A DNA stretch of 64,000 nucleotides, taken from the NCBI RefSeq assembly GCF_002217655.1, contig NZ_NEWK01000001.1:692001-756000 (forward strand). Reading direction: 5' to 3'. A model generated the notes under the pieces. The model was given only the letters and a program-made list of their open reading frames with translations, had not been told where the DNA came from and did not search any database. Shown one piece after another: positions 9,172 to 16,546 of the stretch. Source of the DNA: Geobacillus thermocatenulatus. Its GTDB lineage: Bacteria; Bacillota; Bacilli; Bacillales; Anoxybacillaceae. Both the position numbers and the translations under genes were made by a program. Position 1 is the first letter of the stretch. Every line of letters begins with the position of its first letter.

Positions 9172-9794
9172 TAAAGCTCGGCGGTCGAGCGCTTTTGGTC
9201 AATGACGGCTCTTAGTTTCAGCAAATGTTCATTCTCTTCCACATCCTTAATGCGCATCGTTTTAATGTTGATGTCCTGTTGCTTTAAATGGTCGATGACC
9301 TTTGTAATGTTTTTGGCGTCCGCTACGGTGATTTGCAGCAGCACCTCTTTTTCGCGCAGCTGCTTCGGTCCGAAAAAATTGATCAAAAACGGAATGAGTT
9401 CCACACTGACAATGAGAAGCGCGACGCCGAACGCCGATTCCCAATAGAAGCCTGCGCCGACCGCCACTCCAATCCCTGCCGCCCCCCAAATGATCGCGGC
9501 GGTCGTCAGCCCAGTGATACTGTCGTTGCCGCGGCGCAAAATGACGCCCGCTCCTAGGAAGCCAACTCCGGACACAATTTGCGCGGCAAGGCGGAGCGGG
9601 TCCATCGTAATATGGTCTTTGAGCGGAAAGACGTACGCCGATTCGATCGAAACGATGGTAAGCAAGCAGCTGGAAATGGAAATGACAAGGCACGTTTTCA
9701 ATCCGACCGGTTTTCGCTTCAATTCCCGTTCCAGCCCGATAATCAGCCCGAGAATGGCGGAAATCCCTAGTTTAAGGAACGGATCAAACATCAT
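9117..9794 (-). CDS. MgtC/SapB family membrane protein
   Basis: A 225-residue protein. The first 145 or so residues hold four to five hydrophobic helices with the conserved MgtC start (LGLIIGLERELKRKPVGLKT, about 15-34) and a Gly-rich GVGFLGAGVI segment. The C-terminal 75 residues form a soluble ACT-like domain. The family is linked to magnesium limitation and to control of membrane ATPase or transport activities. The exact role in Bacillaceae is unsettled. The ATG has a GAGGTGAG ribosome site. Its 3' end abuts the inserted island, and the recombinase frame overlaps it tail to tail. Confidence 0.9.
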   Translation of the reverse strand: MMFDPFLKLGISAILGLIIGLERELKRKPVGLKTCLVISISSCLLTIVSIESAYVFPLKDHITMDPLRLAAQIVSGVGFLGAGVILRRGNDSITGLTTAAIIWGAAGIGVAVGAGFYWESAFGVALLIVSVELIPFLINFFGPKQLREKEVLLQITVADAKNITKVIDHLKQQDINIKTMRIKDVEENEHLLKLRAVIDQKRSTAELYYVIRSIDDVVHVDIESG

Positions 9795-9910
9795 CGTTTC
9801 TCACCTCGTTCATGGTATAATGGAAAAAAGCACCCGATGACGCCCGTTTTCGCCTTGCGTTAAAACGGCAGTCAGGGACTGCGCTTGACGAGACAAGGAG
9901 AGGAAAACGA

Positions 9911-10819
9911 ATGAAGCCGCCAAGCACCATCAAGGCTTATGCCGCTCTATTCATCGGCGCGCTTGCCGTGTCAACATCGGCCATTTTCGTCAAATGGTCG
10001 CAGGCGCCGTCTGCGGTGATCGCCTTTTATCGGCTCTTTTTGGCCGTCGTCATCATGACGCCGTTGTTCCTCCAGCATCGAAACGAACTCCGAGGCATCT
10101 CGCGGCGCGACTGGCTGTTTTCGCTCTGCTCTGGGGTTTTGCTTGCCTTTCATTTTATCCTTTGGTTTGAATCGCTCGACTATACATCGGTCGCCAGCTC
10201 GGTCGTGCTTGTGACGCTGCAGCCGCTGTTTGCCTTCGCAGGCGGCGCGTTGTTTTTCCGCGAACGGCTGACTGTCGGCGCGGTCGGGAGCGCGGTGTTG
10301 GCCATCATCGGCAGCGTTCTCATCAGCTGGGGAGACTTCCGCGTCAGCGGCCAAGCGCTGTACGGCGATGGATTGGCGCTGCTTTCGTGCGCGTTTGTCA
10401 CGGCGTATTGGCTGTTCGGCCAAGAGGTGCGCCAACGGTTGTCCTTGATGACGTATACCTATATCGTCTATGGCATCAGCGCAGCGGTGCTGTGGCTGTA
10501 CGTGATGCTGTTTCGTCTTTCGCTGACGGCGTATCCGCTTATCGATTGGCTTTGTTTTCTCGCTCTCGCCGTCATTCCAACCCTGCTCGGCCATTCAGTG
10601 ATGAACTGGGCGATTAAATGGGTCAGCGCCTCGACGGTGTCGATGGCGATTTTATTTGAACCGATCGGCGCTTCCGTCTTGGCCTACTGGCTATTTGGCG
10701 AACCGATCCGTCGGTTTCAATGGATCGGCGGTATTTTTATTTTAACAGGAATCGCCCTGTATTTGTGGGAGAAAAACGAAAAAGGCCCGCTAACGATGCA
10801 AGAACAGAGCGGACCCTAA
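9911..10819 (+). CDS. EamA/DMT-family transporter
   Basis: A 302-residue integral membrane protein with ten predicted hydrophobic helices in two repeats of the EamA (drug/metabolite transporter) fold. Typical family motifs are visible: FYRLFLAVVIMTPL in the first repeat and an EPIGASVLAYWLFGE segment near the end. Members export metabolites or amino acids; the substrate here cannot be told. The AAGGAGAGG ribosome site is good. It diverges from mgtC, and its 3' end overlaps that of tgl by 30 bp, the two genes being convergent. Confidence 0.88.
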   Translation: MKPPSTIKAYAALFIGALAVSTSAIFVKWSQAPSAVIAFYRLFLAVVIMTPLFLQHRNELRGISRRDWLFSLCSGVLLAFHFILWFESLDYTSVASSVVLVTLQPLFAFAGGALFFRERLTVGAVGSAVLAIIGSVLISWGDFRVSGQALYGDGLALLSCAFVTAYWLFGQEVRQRLSLMTYTYIVYGISAAVLWLYVMLFRLSLTAYPLIDWLCFLALAVIPTLLGHSVMNWAIKWVSASTVSMAILFEPIGASVLAYWLFGEPIRRFQWIGGIFILTGIALYLWEKNEKGPLTMQEQSGP

Positions 10820-11608
10820 CGTTCCAACGATCAACGAAGAGCGGCGGATCGGCAGGCGGAATTCATCGAGGCGGCGAGCGAATTGGGACAAATAAGCGAA
10901 ATCGACTTGTGTGATATCGGGAAGCAGGTAAGCCGATTTCGTCGCCTCCTGCTTTCGCCTTCGATTGAGGGCGGCGATAATGCCGTCTGCTGTCTGAATG
11001 CCAATGCCGTGTCCGTAAAACAACCCATCGCCCAAGTAGATCGTATTTTCCCCTTGCCATTGCGGTGTCTGCGGATCGAATTCCGGGTTTTTGAAATAGA
11101 GGCAATCACCTGGGAGAAAGGGTTCCCCTTTTTTTGTCCGAATGCCAAGATCTCGGTCGGTATGCCAGTCATACAGCAGCAAATCCGCAAACAGCCGGTT
11201 GAACGTTGATGTGTCAATCACGTCAAGCGCGGCCTTGTAAAACACGATGACAATCGCGGTTGCGCATTCAAAAGCGTATCGCTCGCTATGGATAAAAATG
11301 TCCTGAATCGCTTCGGAAGCTGTGACATCTGGGCGGAGGCGAAAACCGCCGCGTTCATCCCGCGTCCAAAACTCGCTGTTGCAGCGCGAAAAACGGAAAA
11401 TGGCAAACCGCGCCCGGCTTTTCGCCAATTCGCCCGCTGCCCGAACAATGCGGTTGCGCAAGGCGATCTCGAACCGAAGCTGCTGTTCATTCGAATATGT
11501 GTATAATTGAGGCGAAGAAACAAGAGCATCTAAGATTCGTTGTTCGCTGACCGAGAGAGAAAACGAACTCGAAACATCAAAGTTGATGGGTGATAACACG
11601 CGAATCAA
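10790..11608 (-). CDS. tgl: Spore-coat protein-glutamine gamma-glutamyltransferase (transglutaminase)
   Basis: A 272-residue protein that matches what I know of Bacillus Tgl across its length. Landmarks are AFECATAIVI with the predicted nucleophile Cys115, LLYDWH, GDCLYFKNPEFDPQ and the GENxIYLGDGLFYGHGIG segment. Tgl forms epsilon-(gamma-glutamyl)lysine crosslinks between coat proteins late in sporulation. The start chosen is TTG at 11608, because an AGGAGG site lies 10 bases upstream and the protein then begins MIRVLSP. It is convergent with the EamA gene. Confidence 0.9.
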   Translation of the reverse strand: MIRVLSPINFDVSSSFSLSVSEQRILDALVSSPQLYTYSNEQQLRFEIALRNRIVRAAGELAKSRARFAIFRFSRCNSEFWTRDERGGFRLRPDVTASEAIQDIFIHSERYAFECATAIVIVFYKAALDVIDTSTFNRLFADLLLYDWHTDRDLGIRTKKGEPFLPGDCLYFKNPEFDPQTPQWQGENTIYLGDGLFYGHGIGIQTADGIIAALNRRRKQEATKSAYLLPDITQVDFAYLSQFARRLDEFRLPIRRSSLIVGTLGSALFLHR

Positions 11609-11929
11609 AATAAAGAAGCCTCCTTGGTGAAAGAATCGCAGCAACAATATCGATGCAAAACGGACTAGGGGCATCAGTGTTTTTCACTCAATCACCAGCC
11701 CCCAAGGCATGGGGATGGAAGTTGTGTTGTCCGGTCGCCTGGAAGTTGATCCTATGGCATTGCAGCTGGCGTTGATGCGAAAAGGTTTAAATATAATAAC
11801 GGTGCCATAGAAGAAATGTATGCACCGGCTCCGGTGTTCATTCCTTTTTTCAAGAAAAGAACGTTTTCCTGTAGGATGGAGGGGGAGAAAAAAGGAATCA
11901 GCGCGACCTAAAATTTTTAAAAAAAGGTA
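11609..11929. other. Intergenic stretch with no gene seen
   Basis: No plausible coding sequence. A small hairpin with GCCCC/GGGG arms at about 11698-11717, followed by ATGGAAG, has the look of the subterminal hairpin of IS200/IS605-type elements (compare 21314-21357), but no transposase sequence is next to it. The assignment is weak. Confidence 0.3.
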
Positions 11930-11958
11930 TTGCATTTTTGTATTTGGGGTGATATATT
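11930..11958 (+). promoter_or_regulatory. rRNA operon promoter P1 (orphaned)
   Basis: -35 TTGCAT, 17-bp spacer, -10 TATATT. It lies about 200 bp upstream of the 16S start, in the position of the first of the tandem rrn promoters of Bacillaceae. The operon it served is now almost entirely missing. Confidence 0.65.
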
Positions 11959-12015
11959 AAAAAGCGTCGCTGATCGAAGAGGATGTTTGACAGCGATGTG
12001 AAACAAAAAAAGCAG

Positions 12016-12045
12016 TTGACATCGAAAAAGATGTTATGCTAACAT
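12016..12045 (+). promoter_or_regulatory. rRNA operon promoter P2 (orphaned)
   Basis: -35 TTGACA, 18-bp spacer, -10 TAACAT (alternatively CTAACA at 17 bp). It is followed by a typical Bacillus rrn leader, including GTTCCTTGAAAACTGAACG at about 12083-12101, which contains an antitermination boxA-like motif. Confidence 0.7.
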
Positions 12046-12159
12046 AAAAGAGCTGTTTGAGAGACAAAACAGTTAAATGCTTGTTCCTTGAAAACTGAAC
12101 GAAACGAAGCGCCAGCGCTTGGACACCTTCGGTGTCGGCGTTGATCAAGCTAATCAACT

Positions 12160-12289
12160 TTCTTTGGAGAGTTTGATCCTGGCTCAGGACGAACGCTGGC
12201 GGCGTGCCTAATACATGCAAGTCGAGCGGACCGAACGGGAGCTTGCTCTCGTTTGGTCAGCGGCGGACGGGTGAGTAACACGTGGGCAA
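12160..12289 (+). pseudogene. Truncated 16S rRNA gene, first ~130 nt only
   Basis: From TTTGGAGAGTTTGATCCTGG onward the sequence follows the conserved 16S 5' end, including GACGAACGCTGGCGGCGTGCC, the V1 hairpin and GGCGGACGGGTGAGTAACACG. Identity stops after GTGGGCAA at 12289, where normal 16S continues with CCTGCC but this sequence continues with GCGATAAGG. No further 16S, 23S, 5S or tRNA follows. It is the stump of an rrn operon removed by a deletion or insertion. Transcription from P1/P2 would now read into mobile-element debris. Confidence 0.92.
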
Positions 12290-12354
12290 GCGATAAGGAA
12301 CGACGAGCGATGGTAAAAAAAGGATTGCCATCGCTTATCGTGTTGGGCCGGAAA

Positions 12355-12549
12355 TTATTTTTGAAAAGTAAATAAAAAATCCTTTATCTTGGGATGGTCT
12401 GGATGCGAAATGTGAGTTGCATGATATAAATCATCCATGATTTGATCCAAGAGCATATTTTTCGCTTGTTCCAGCTCGTCTAAAATGTGCGAATATGTCT
12501 GTAGTGTGATCCCTATATCCTTATGAACAAGTCGTTTTGAATATTTGAC
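12355..12549 (-). pseudogene. C-terminal remnant of a tyrosine recombinase (phage-type integrase)
   Basis: The minus strand encodes about 63 residues ending at a stop codon at 12357-12355. They include SKRLVHKDIGITLQTYSH, the box II region of tyrosine recombinases with the catalytic tyrosine in TYSH, followed by a lysine-rich tail (PKIKDFLFTFQK). Catalytic arginines and all N-terminal parts are missing. Upstream it joins directly onto the IS982 remnant on the opposite strand, so the break is a fusion of unrelated relics. Between it and the 16S stump is a hairpin (GCGATGG / CCATCGC, about 12307-12334). Confidence 0.7.
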
Positions 12550-13112
12550 CCGTGCTCGGCTTTACATCCGAACGGGCATGGCATCGCTTTGTCACTGAGA
12601 ATTTGTTCACAAACGGCTCGTTTCTCGAACGTTCCCGGTACAACCGCCGTTGCCGGGCGCTTGGCTTCGCCATCAAATGGATCGCCGTCGTGAGCAAAAC
12701 GCGGCCAACATCATGCCTATGCCCTCGTCGACAGCTTGCCGCTCCCGCTGTGCCATACCGCAAGAATGCATCGCGTCAAATGGTTTCAAGAGATCGCCGA
12801 CATCGGGTATTGCGCTTCCAAAAAGCAATGGTACTATGGGTTGAAGCTGCACCTTCAAGTGACCGATCAAGGGTTGCCCGTGGGCTATGTGGTAACGGAA
12901 GCATCCTGCCATGATCGTATCGCCGCTGAAAGCGTGATGACTCAAATTCCTCATCCCTATAACTTGGGGGACAAAGGATTCATTAGCCGTGAGTTGCAAA
13001 AAAGGCTGTACGAAGAGTATCAAATGGCGCTTTGGACTCCGTCTCGAAAAAAACCAGAAACATTGCTCGTCCGAGGCATGGGAGAAATGGATCCAACAAA
13101 AACGCAACGTGA
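12550..13112 (+). pseudogene. IS982-family transposase, truncated at both ends and frameshifted
   Basis: Recognisable stretches lie in different frames. First comes ERAWHRFVTENLF and RSRYNRRCR (12570-12660). Then come ALVDSLPLPLC and IADIGYCASKKQWYYGLKLH (12720-12850), VTEASCHDR and LGDKGFIS (to about 12990), and WTPSRKKPE. After a further frame change within a seven-A run near 13052 comes EAWEKWIQQKRNVIEV. These match the IS982 DDE transposase order. The N-terminus is replaced by integrase debris and the C-terminal quarter is absent. No terminal inverted repeats were found. It is non-functional. Confidence 0.8.
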
Positions 13113-13180
13113 TCGAGGTTGATGGTATACCGCATTTTCGGTGGTGCCAAACGAGGGGGAATATGAGTAACGAAAAGGCG

Positions 13181-13199
13181 GCGGATCGCTCCGCTTTTT
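13181..13199 (+). terminator. Short hairpin terminator
   Basis: GCGGA / TCCGC stem with a 4-base loop followed by TTTTT. It ends the IS982 debris region and precedes the DUF3221 gene. Confidence 0.5.
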
Positions 13200-13311
13200 G
13201 CATGGATTGACGCACCGAAACATGATGAATTGGACAAACTGGGGCTTTTCATCAAGGGGTGAAACGATCTTTTCGCAAATGCGACTAATGATAACAAAGG
13301 AGGAGATAGGG

Positions 13312-13818
13312 CTGAAAAAATGGCTTCTTTTCATCGCTATAGTGTGGAGTGTTTGGGTGGCGGGCTGCAATACGCCGGCTGACCGCTATGCCATTGAAGG
13401 GTATGTCGTAAGAAAAGAAGGACGGAGCATTTTAGTTGTCAGTTCTCATCCGCAAGATTTTCGTTCCACCGGCGGGCTTGAAGAGTTTTACAATGCTATC
13501 TTGGTTTCCGATGCGCCAGCGCAAGTGAAGATGGGCCAGACAGTTCGGGTCTGGTTTGATGGAGGGATTGCGGAGTCGTATCCAGGACAAGGAAGGGCTC
13601 GGAAAGTATTGGTTGTGCCAAGCGTTCCGCGGGATGGCGCCCGTTTATCGGAGGAGGAAGCGATTCGCCGAGCGCTGAAAAAGGAGGCGATTCGTCTCCA
13701 GCATATGATTCCTGTGATTCGAGAGGTTCAGTATGACAAGCAAGCGGACACTTGGACGATTCAAATCCAAGACGCCCATGAACGAACGGAATTCGATGTT
13801 CAGATTAAGGATGAGTAA
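13312..13818 (+). CDS. DUF3221-type lipoprotein with a CTG start
   Basis: About 168 residues. A short hydrophobic signal ends in the lipobox V-A-G-C (Cys about residue 16). The mature part has DUF3221-like features: GYVV-KEGRSILVV, FRSTGGLEEFY, DAPAQVKMGQTVRVWFDG and ESYPGQG. The role of the family is unknown; it is a small surface-exposed lipoprotein domain common in Bacillaceae. The start assigned is CTG at 13312, because AAAGGAGGAG ends 6 bases before it and no ATG, GTG or TTG fits the signal peptide. A diverged, truncated copy with the same CTG start is found at 21941. Confidence 0.75.
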   Translation: MKKWLLFIAIVWSVWVAGCNTPADRYAIEGYVVRKEGRSILVVSSHPQDFRSTGGLEEFYNAILVSDAPAQVKMGQTVRVWFDGGIAESYPGQGRARKVLVVPSVPRDGARLSEEEAIRRALKKEAIRLQHMIPVIREVQYDKQADTWTIQIQDAHERTEFDVQIKDE

Positions 13819-13838
13819 GCGTTTTGCCGCATGCGAAG

Positions 13839-13884
13839 CAAAAGCCGCCCCTCTTCTCAGCACGAGGAGAGAGGGGCGGCTTGC
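13839..13884. terminator. Bidirectional terminator between convergent genes
   Basis: A long hairpin (AAGCCGCCCCTCT / AGAGGGGCGGCTT) lies between the DUF3221 gene and the convergent oxidoreductase gene. Confidence 0.8.
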
Positions 13885-13926
13885 CGATGACGAGCGATAA
13901 ACGATTGATTGGATTTCATACAGGAG

Positions 13927-15153
13927 CTACGAAGAAAACGACGAGACAAGCGGACGGTCCGGCAAGTAGAGCTGGGCGTTGTCGCTTTTTCCAGCGGCGA
14001 TCCAGTCGCGCAAGCATTTGGCGAGCGCCATGCTGTAGACGGCGCCGTTGTCGCCATAGGCGTAAACGAAATAGCAGTTTGGATATTCGTCATACACGCC
14101 GATGATGGGCAGGCCGTCGTGGGTGCCGGCGTAGTAGGCACCCAAGTAAAATTCTGCACGGACTGGGATTGTGGGGAAGCGTTGCTGGAACTCCGCGATC
14201 AACTGGTCGCGCTTATGAATGAGTTTGGCGTCGCGCTCATCGGCATAGGCCGTATCTTCATCTAATCCCCCGATGATAATGCGGTTGTCGGCGGTCGTCC
14301 GCATGTAGATGTAAGGACGGGCTGTTTCCCAAATGAGCGTCCGGTTGTGCCAGCTCGAGAAATCGTCAACTTGGTTGGTCACCACGGCATATGTGCTGCT
14401 GAGCACGGCATTCGGGTCCTTTTTGAAATTCAGCGTTTCATAGCCAGCCGCAATGATCACTGATTTCGCGTGAATGACCGCACCGGTGTTTGTGTAAAAC
14501 ATGGCTTGGTCTTTTTCGAGTTTTTTTCCGTTGATTTCGGTTTGTTCGTAAATGGCAACTCCTCGGTGTTTGGCGTATTCCAACAAGCCGAGCGTCAGCT
14601 TGTATGGGTTGACTTCGCCGTCTTCTTTCGTCAGCAGCGCTGCAGGCTTGCGGAACGGGTAATGGCGGGCGATCTTCTGTTCAGTCCACCACTCAACGGC
14701 AAAGCCGTGTTTTTTGAGAGCGGCGTATTCTTTTTCTAATTTGCTTACATCTTCAGGAGAGCTGGCGTAATACAAACTGTCGCGGGTGACAAATTCGCAG
14801 TCGAACGGCAGCTTTTGGGCCGCGTCGGCGAGATCACGGATGGCCTGCTCGCAAAGTTTGAGGTGCCGCACTGCGTGCATTTCGCCAAAGCTATTGATGA
14901 GCTCGAAAAACATTTTTTCCCCCAAGTATTGGATCAGGGCCGTATTGACCGCTGTGCTTCCATGCCCTGCTTTTCGTTTTTCGACGACCACGACGTCAAG
15001 ATCGGTGTCGCTAAGAAAGTAGGCGCATTGGGCGCCCGAGGTGCCAGCGCCGATAATGAGCACGTCGCAGTCGATGTCTTCCTCTAAGACCGGGTAGCTC
15101 GGCGGGTCGGGGAACGTTGTAGGCCAGTAGAATGTTCCGGATTGCAAGTTCAC
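13927..15153 (-). CDS. FAD-dependent amino-acid-oxidase-type oxidoreductase
   Basis: A 408-residue DAO/OrdL-like flavoprotein. The dinucleotide-binding motif VLIIGAGTSGAQCAY is near residue 33, a GHGSTAVNTALIQ segment is typical of the family, and there is a C-terminal FAD-contact region (GTHDGLPIIG and YAYGDNGAVYS). Members oxidise amines or amino acids with FAD; the substrate cannot be deduced. The start chosen is GTG at 15153, because AAGGAG lies 7 bases upstream. The nearest upstream ATG would overlap that ribosome site. It is monocistronic. Confidence 0.88.
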   Translation of the reverse strand: MNLQSGTFYWPTTFPDPPSYPVLEEDIDCDVLIIGAGTSGAQCAYFLSDTDLDVVVVEKRKAGHGSTAVNTALIQYLGEKMFFELINSFGEMHAVRHLKLCEQAIRDLADAAQKLPFDCEFVTRDSLYYASSPEDVSKLEKEYAALKKHGFAVEWWTEQKIARHYPFRKPAALLTKEDGEVNPYKLTLGLLEYAKHRGVAIYEQTEINGKKLEKDQAMFYTNTGAVIHAKSVIIAAGYETLNFKKDPNAVLSSTYAVVTNQVDDFSSWHNRTLIWETARPYIYMRTTADNRIIIGGLDEDTAYADERDAKLIHKRDQLIAEFQQRFPTIPVRAEFYLGAYYAGTHDGLPIIGVYDEYPNCYFVYAYGDNGAVYSMALAKCLRDWIAAGKSDNAQLYLPDRPLVSSFSS

Positions 15154-15237
15154 ACTTCTCGTCTCCTTCCATTTCATTGTTCGTCCTTAGCATGACCGGA
15201 ATCATTTGGTTTATTCGCTGTGAAGGAGGAGACGAAC

Positions 15238-15366
15238 ATGGGATTCTCGAAGGTTCTCATCTGCCAATTCTTCTGTGGGCGATTGTTGCAATCCGCATTG
15301 GAAAAGGAGGTTGTGCGCAAAAAGGGGAAGGGTGCCCCAAAAAGGTCGGGACACCCTTTCTTATGA
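15238..15366 (+). other. Short frame with a strong ribosome site, possibly a gene stump
   Basis: An ATG 7 bases after GAAGGAGGAG opens a 42-codon frame (MGFSKVLICQFF...) that runs through the following hairpin. The initiation region looks real, but the peptide resembles nothing I know and its end lies inside a terminator. It may be the 5' remnant of a lost gene. The rest of 15154-15521 holds the terminator at 15328-15360 and the repeat at 15411-15539. Confidence 0.25.
15328..15360 (+). terminator. Hairpin of the GGGTGTCCC type
   Basis: AAGGGTGCCCC pairs with CGGGACACCCTT across a 9-base loop and is followed by TC-rich sequence. Related hairpins occur at 27060-27092 (completed at 27532-27546) and 52932-52968. 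Confidence 0.65.
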
Positions 15367-15410
15367 CTTGATATAGGCATAAAACAATCAAACAATCGGT
15401 TCGCAAACGA

Positions 15411-15539
15411 TGTGTTGTGTTTGGTGAGGACCATTTCCCTTGGGATTCGTTCGTTTCACCGGGATTTGAAGCTTCTCTTTATCAGGCTGTCCCCCTTGTC
15501 CCTCTGTTCCCCTTTGGTTCATTACTGCGCGTGCCGCAG
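15411..15539. repeat. 129-bp direct repeat, copy 1
   Basis: About 94% identical (8 differences counted) to 22111-22239, same orientation. It covers the 3' end of the coiled-coil gene and its downstream flank. In copy 2 the segment is fused to a DUF3221 gene fragment. Confidence 0.9.
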
Positions 15540-16133
15540 GCTGGCGATAGAGGCTTCGTGTTCGATTGAACGTTTGGAGAGAATGGCTAAAATGTGCTCA
15601 TGACGCTCTTGATTGACTTCGATTCGTTTGACTATTTGATCGATTTCCATGATGGCTTGATGAATCGGGACAAGGTCCTCTTTGGTCGCCATTTTTGCTT
15701 GAATTTCATGGATATTGGACTGAAGATCGTTCACAGTGGAACGGAGCTCGGCGAGTTCGTCCTTGGTGGCCATGTTGGTTTCGATGACGCCGACTTTAGA
15801 ACGGAGCTCGGCGAGTTCGTCCTTGGTGGCCATGTTGGTTTCGATGACGCCGACTTTAGAACGGAGCTCGGCGAGTTCGTCCTTGGTAGCCATGTTGGTT
15901 TCGATGACGCCGACTTTAGAACGGAGCTCGGCGAGTTCGTCCTTGGTGGCCATGTTGGCTTCAATGTTGTTTACTCTTGCTTCGATGCTGTCTACTCTCG
16001 CCTCGATGCTGCCTACTCTTGCTTCGATCTTGTTCAGTTGATTTTTCATCTCGTTGACGTCGGATGTCAAGATGCCGACGCTCGAATGAAGTTGATCGAG
16101 CCGATCTAAAATTTGGGTAAGCACTGCTTCCAC
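15522..16133 (-). CDS. Coiled-coil protein with 20-residue tandem repeats
   Basis: About 203 residues, almost entirely heptad-like coiled coil. The N-terminal third has degenerate 7-residue units (IEARVGS, IEARVDS, IEARVNN). The middle has the 20-residue unit MATKDELAELRSKVGVIETN three times plus a partial fourth, and the C-terminal part is again helical. There is no signal peptide or membrane segment. Similar repeats occur in phage-tail and structural coiled-coil proteins, but I cannot assign a role. The start chosen is GTG at 16133 with GGAAAGG 9 bases upstream. The ATG at 16142 has no spacing from that site. Confidence 0.7.
   Translation of the reverse strand: MEAVLTQILDRLDQLHSSVGILTSDVNEMKNQLNKIEARVGSIEARVDSIEARVNNIEANMATKDELAELRSKVGVIETNMATKDELAELRSKVGVIETNMATKDELAELRSKVGVIETNMATKDELAELRSTVNDLQSNIHEIQAKMATKEDLVPIHQAIMEIDQIVKRIEVNQERHEHILAILSKRSIEHEASIASLRHAQ
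15741..15960. repeat. 60-bp in-frame tandem repeat, 3.7 copies
   Basis: Units at 15741-15800, 15801-15860 and 15861-15920 are followed by a 40-bp partial unit to 15960. The units are identical except for single bases (A for G near 15888, C near 15959). The repeat lies within the coiled-coil gene, and each unit encodes 20 residues. Confidence 0.97.
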
Positions 16134-16415
16134 ATGGATCATCCTTTCCAAGTGTAGATGGAGGGTGATTCAAAACAGCGATTCATCGTTTTGCTGCTTT
16201 CCTCACGCTGTCTCGACCTTGTTGGTGAAGGATTTGCCAAAGGGGCTGGGGATCCGAGAGCATGTGTGCAGCAGATCGGGGGACATCCGATTTCCATTTT
16301 AGCATAAGTCGAATGGAGGAAGACAAGGGATTTTTTGAAGAAGATGATGAAAAAGGACGGCAAGTTACAGCGTAGATGATCGTCTTGTGAGAGTCGTCTG
16401 TGATATTGGATTGAG

Positions 16416-16451
16416 CCAATCCTAGTCAAAACGGATTGGTGCTATTTTTTT
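16416..16451 (+). terminator. Hairpin terminator in the gap upstream of the iron locus
   Basis: CCAATCC / GGATTGG with a 10-base loop, followed by TGCTATTTTTTT. No plus-strand gene precedes it in the 16134-16415 stretch, in which I see nothing else. Confidence 0.6.
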
Positions 16452-16497
16452 ATCATTGTATTGATAAAGATATTCAATATCAATTACCATCTTTAAT

Positions 16498-16512
16498 TGA
16501 TAAGGAGTATCA
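16498..16512 (+). promoter_or_regulatory. Fur box upstream of the first binding-protein gene
   Basis: TGATAAGGAGTATCA matches the 7-1-7 Fur consensus TGATAATNATTATCA at 12 of 14 defined positions. A second dyad (ATTGATA...TATCAAT, about 16460-16484) lies just upstream and may be a second site or overlap the promoter. Confidence 0.7.
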
Positions 16513-16546
16513 TTATTAAATAGAGATTGAAGGGGGAATATGTAAC

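Noticed and set aside
15741-15960. Tandem repeats resembling a CRISPR array
   Set aside because: The units are contiguous with no spacers and encode a coiled coil in frame.
15594-16109. Plus-strand 171-codon frame across the tandem repeat
   Set aside because: It exists only because the repeat has no stop in that frame; the minus-strand frame has proper coiled-coil heptads and a ribosome site.
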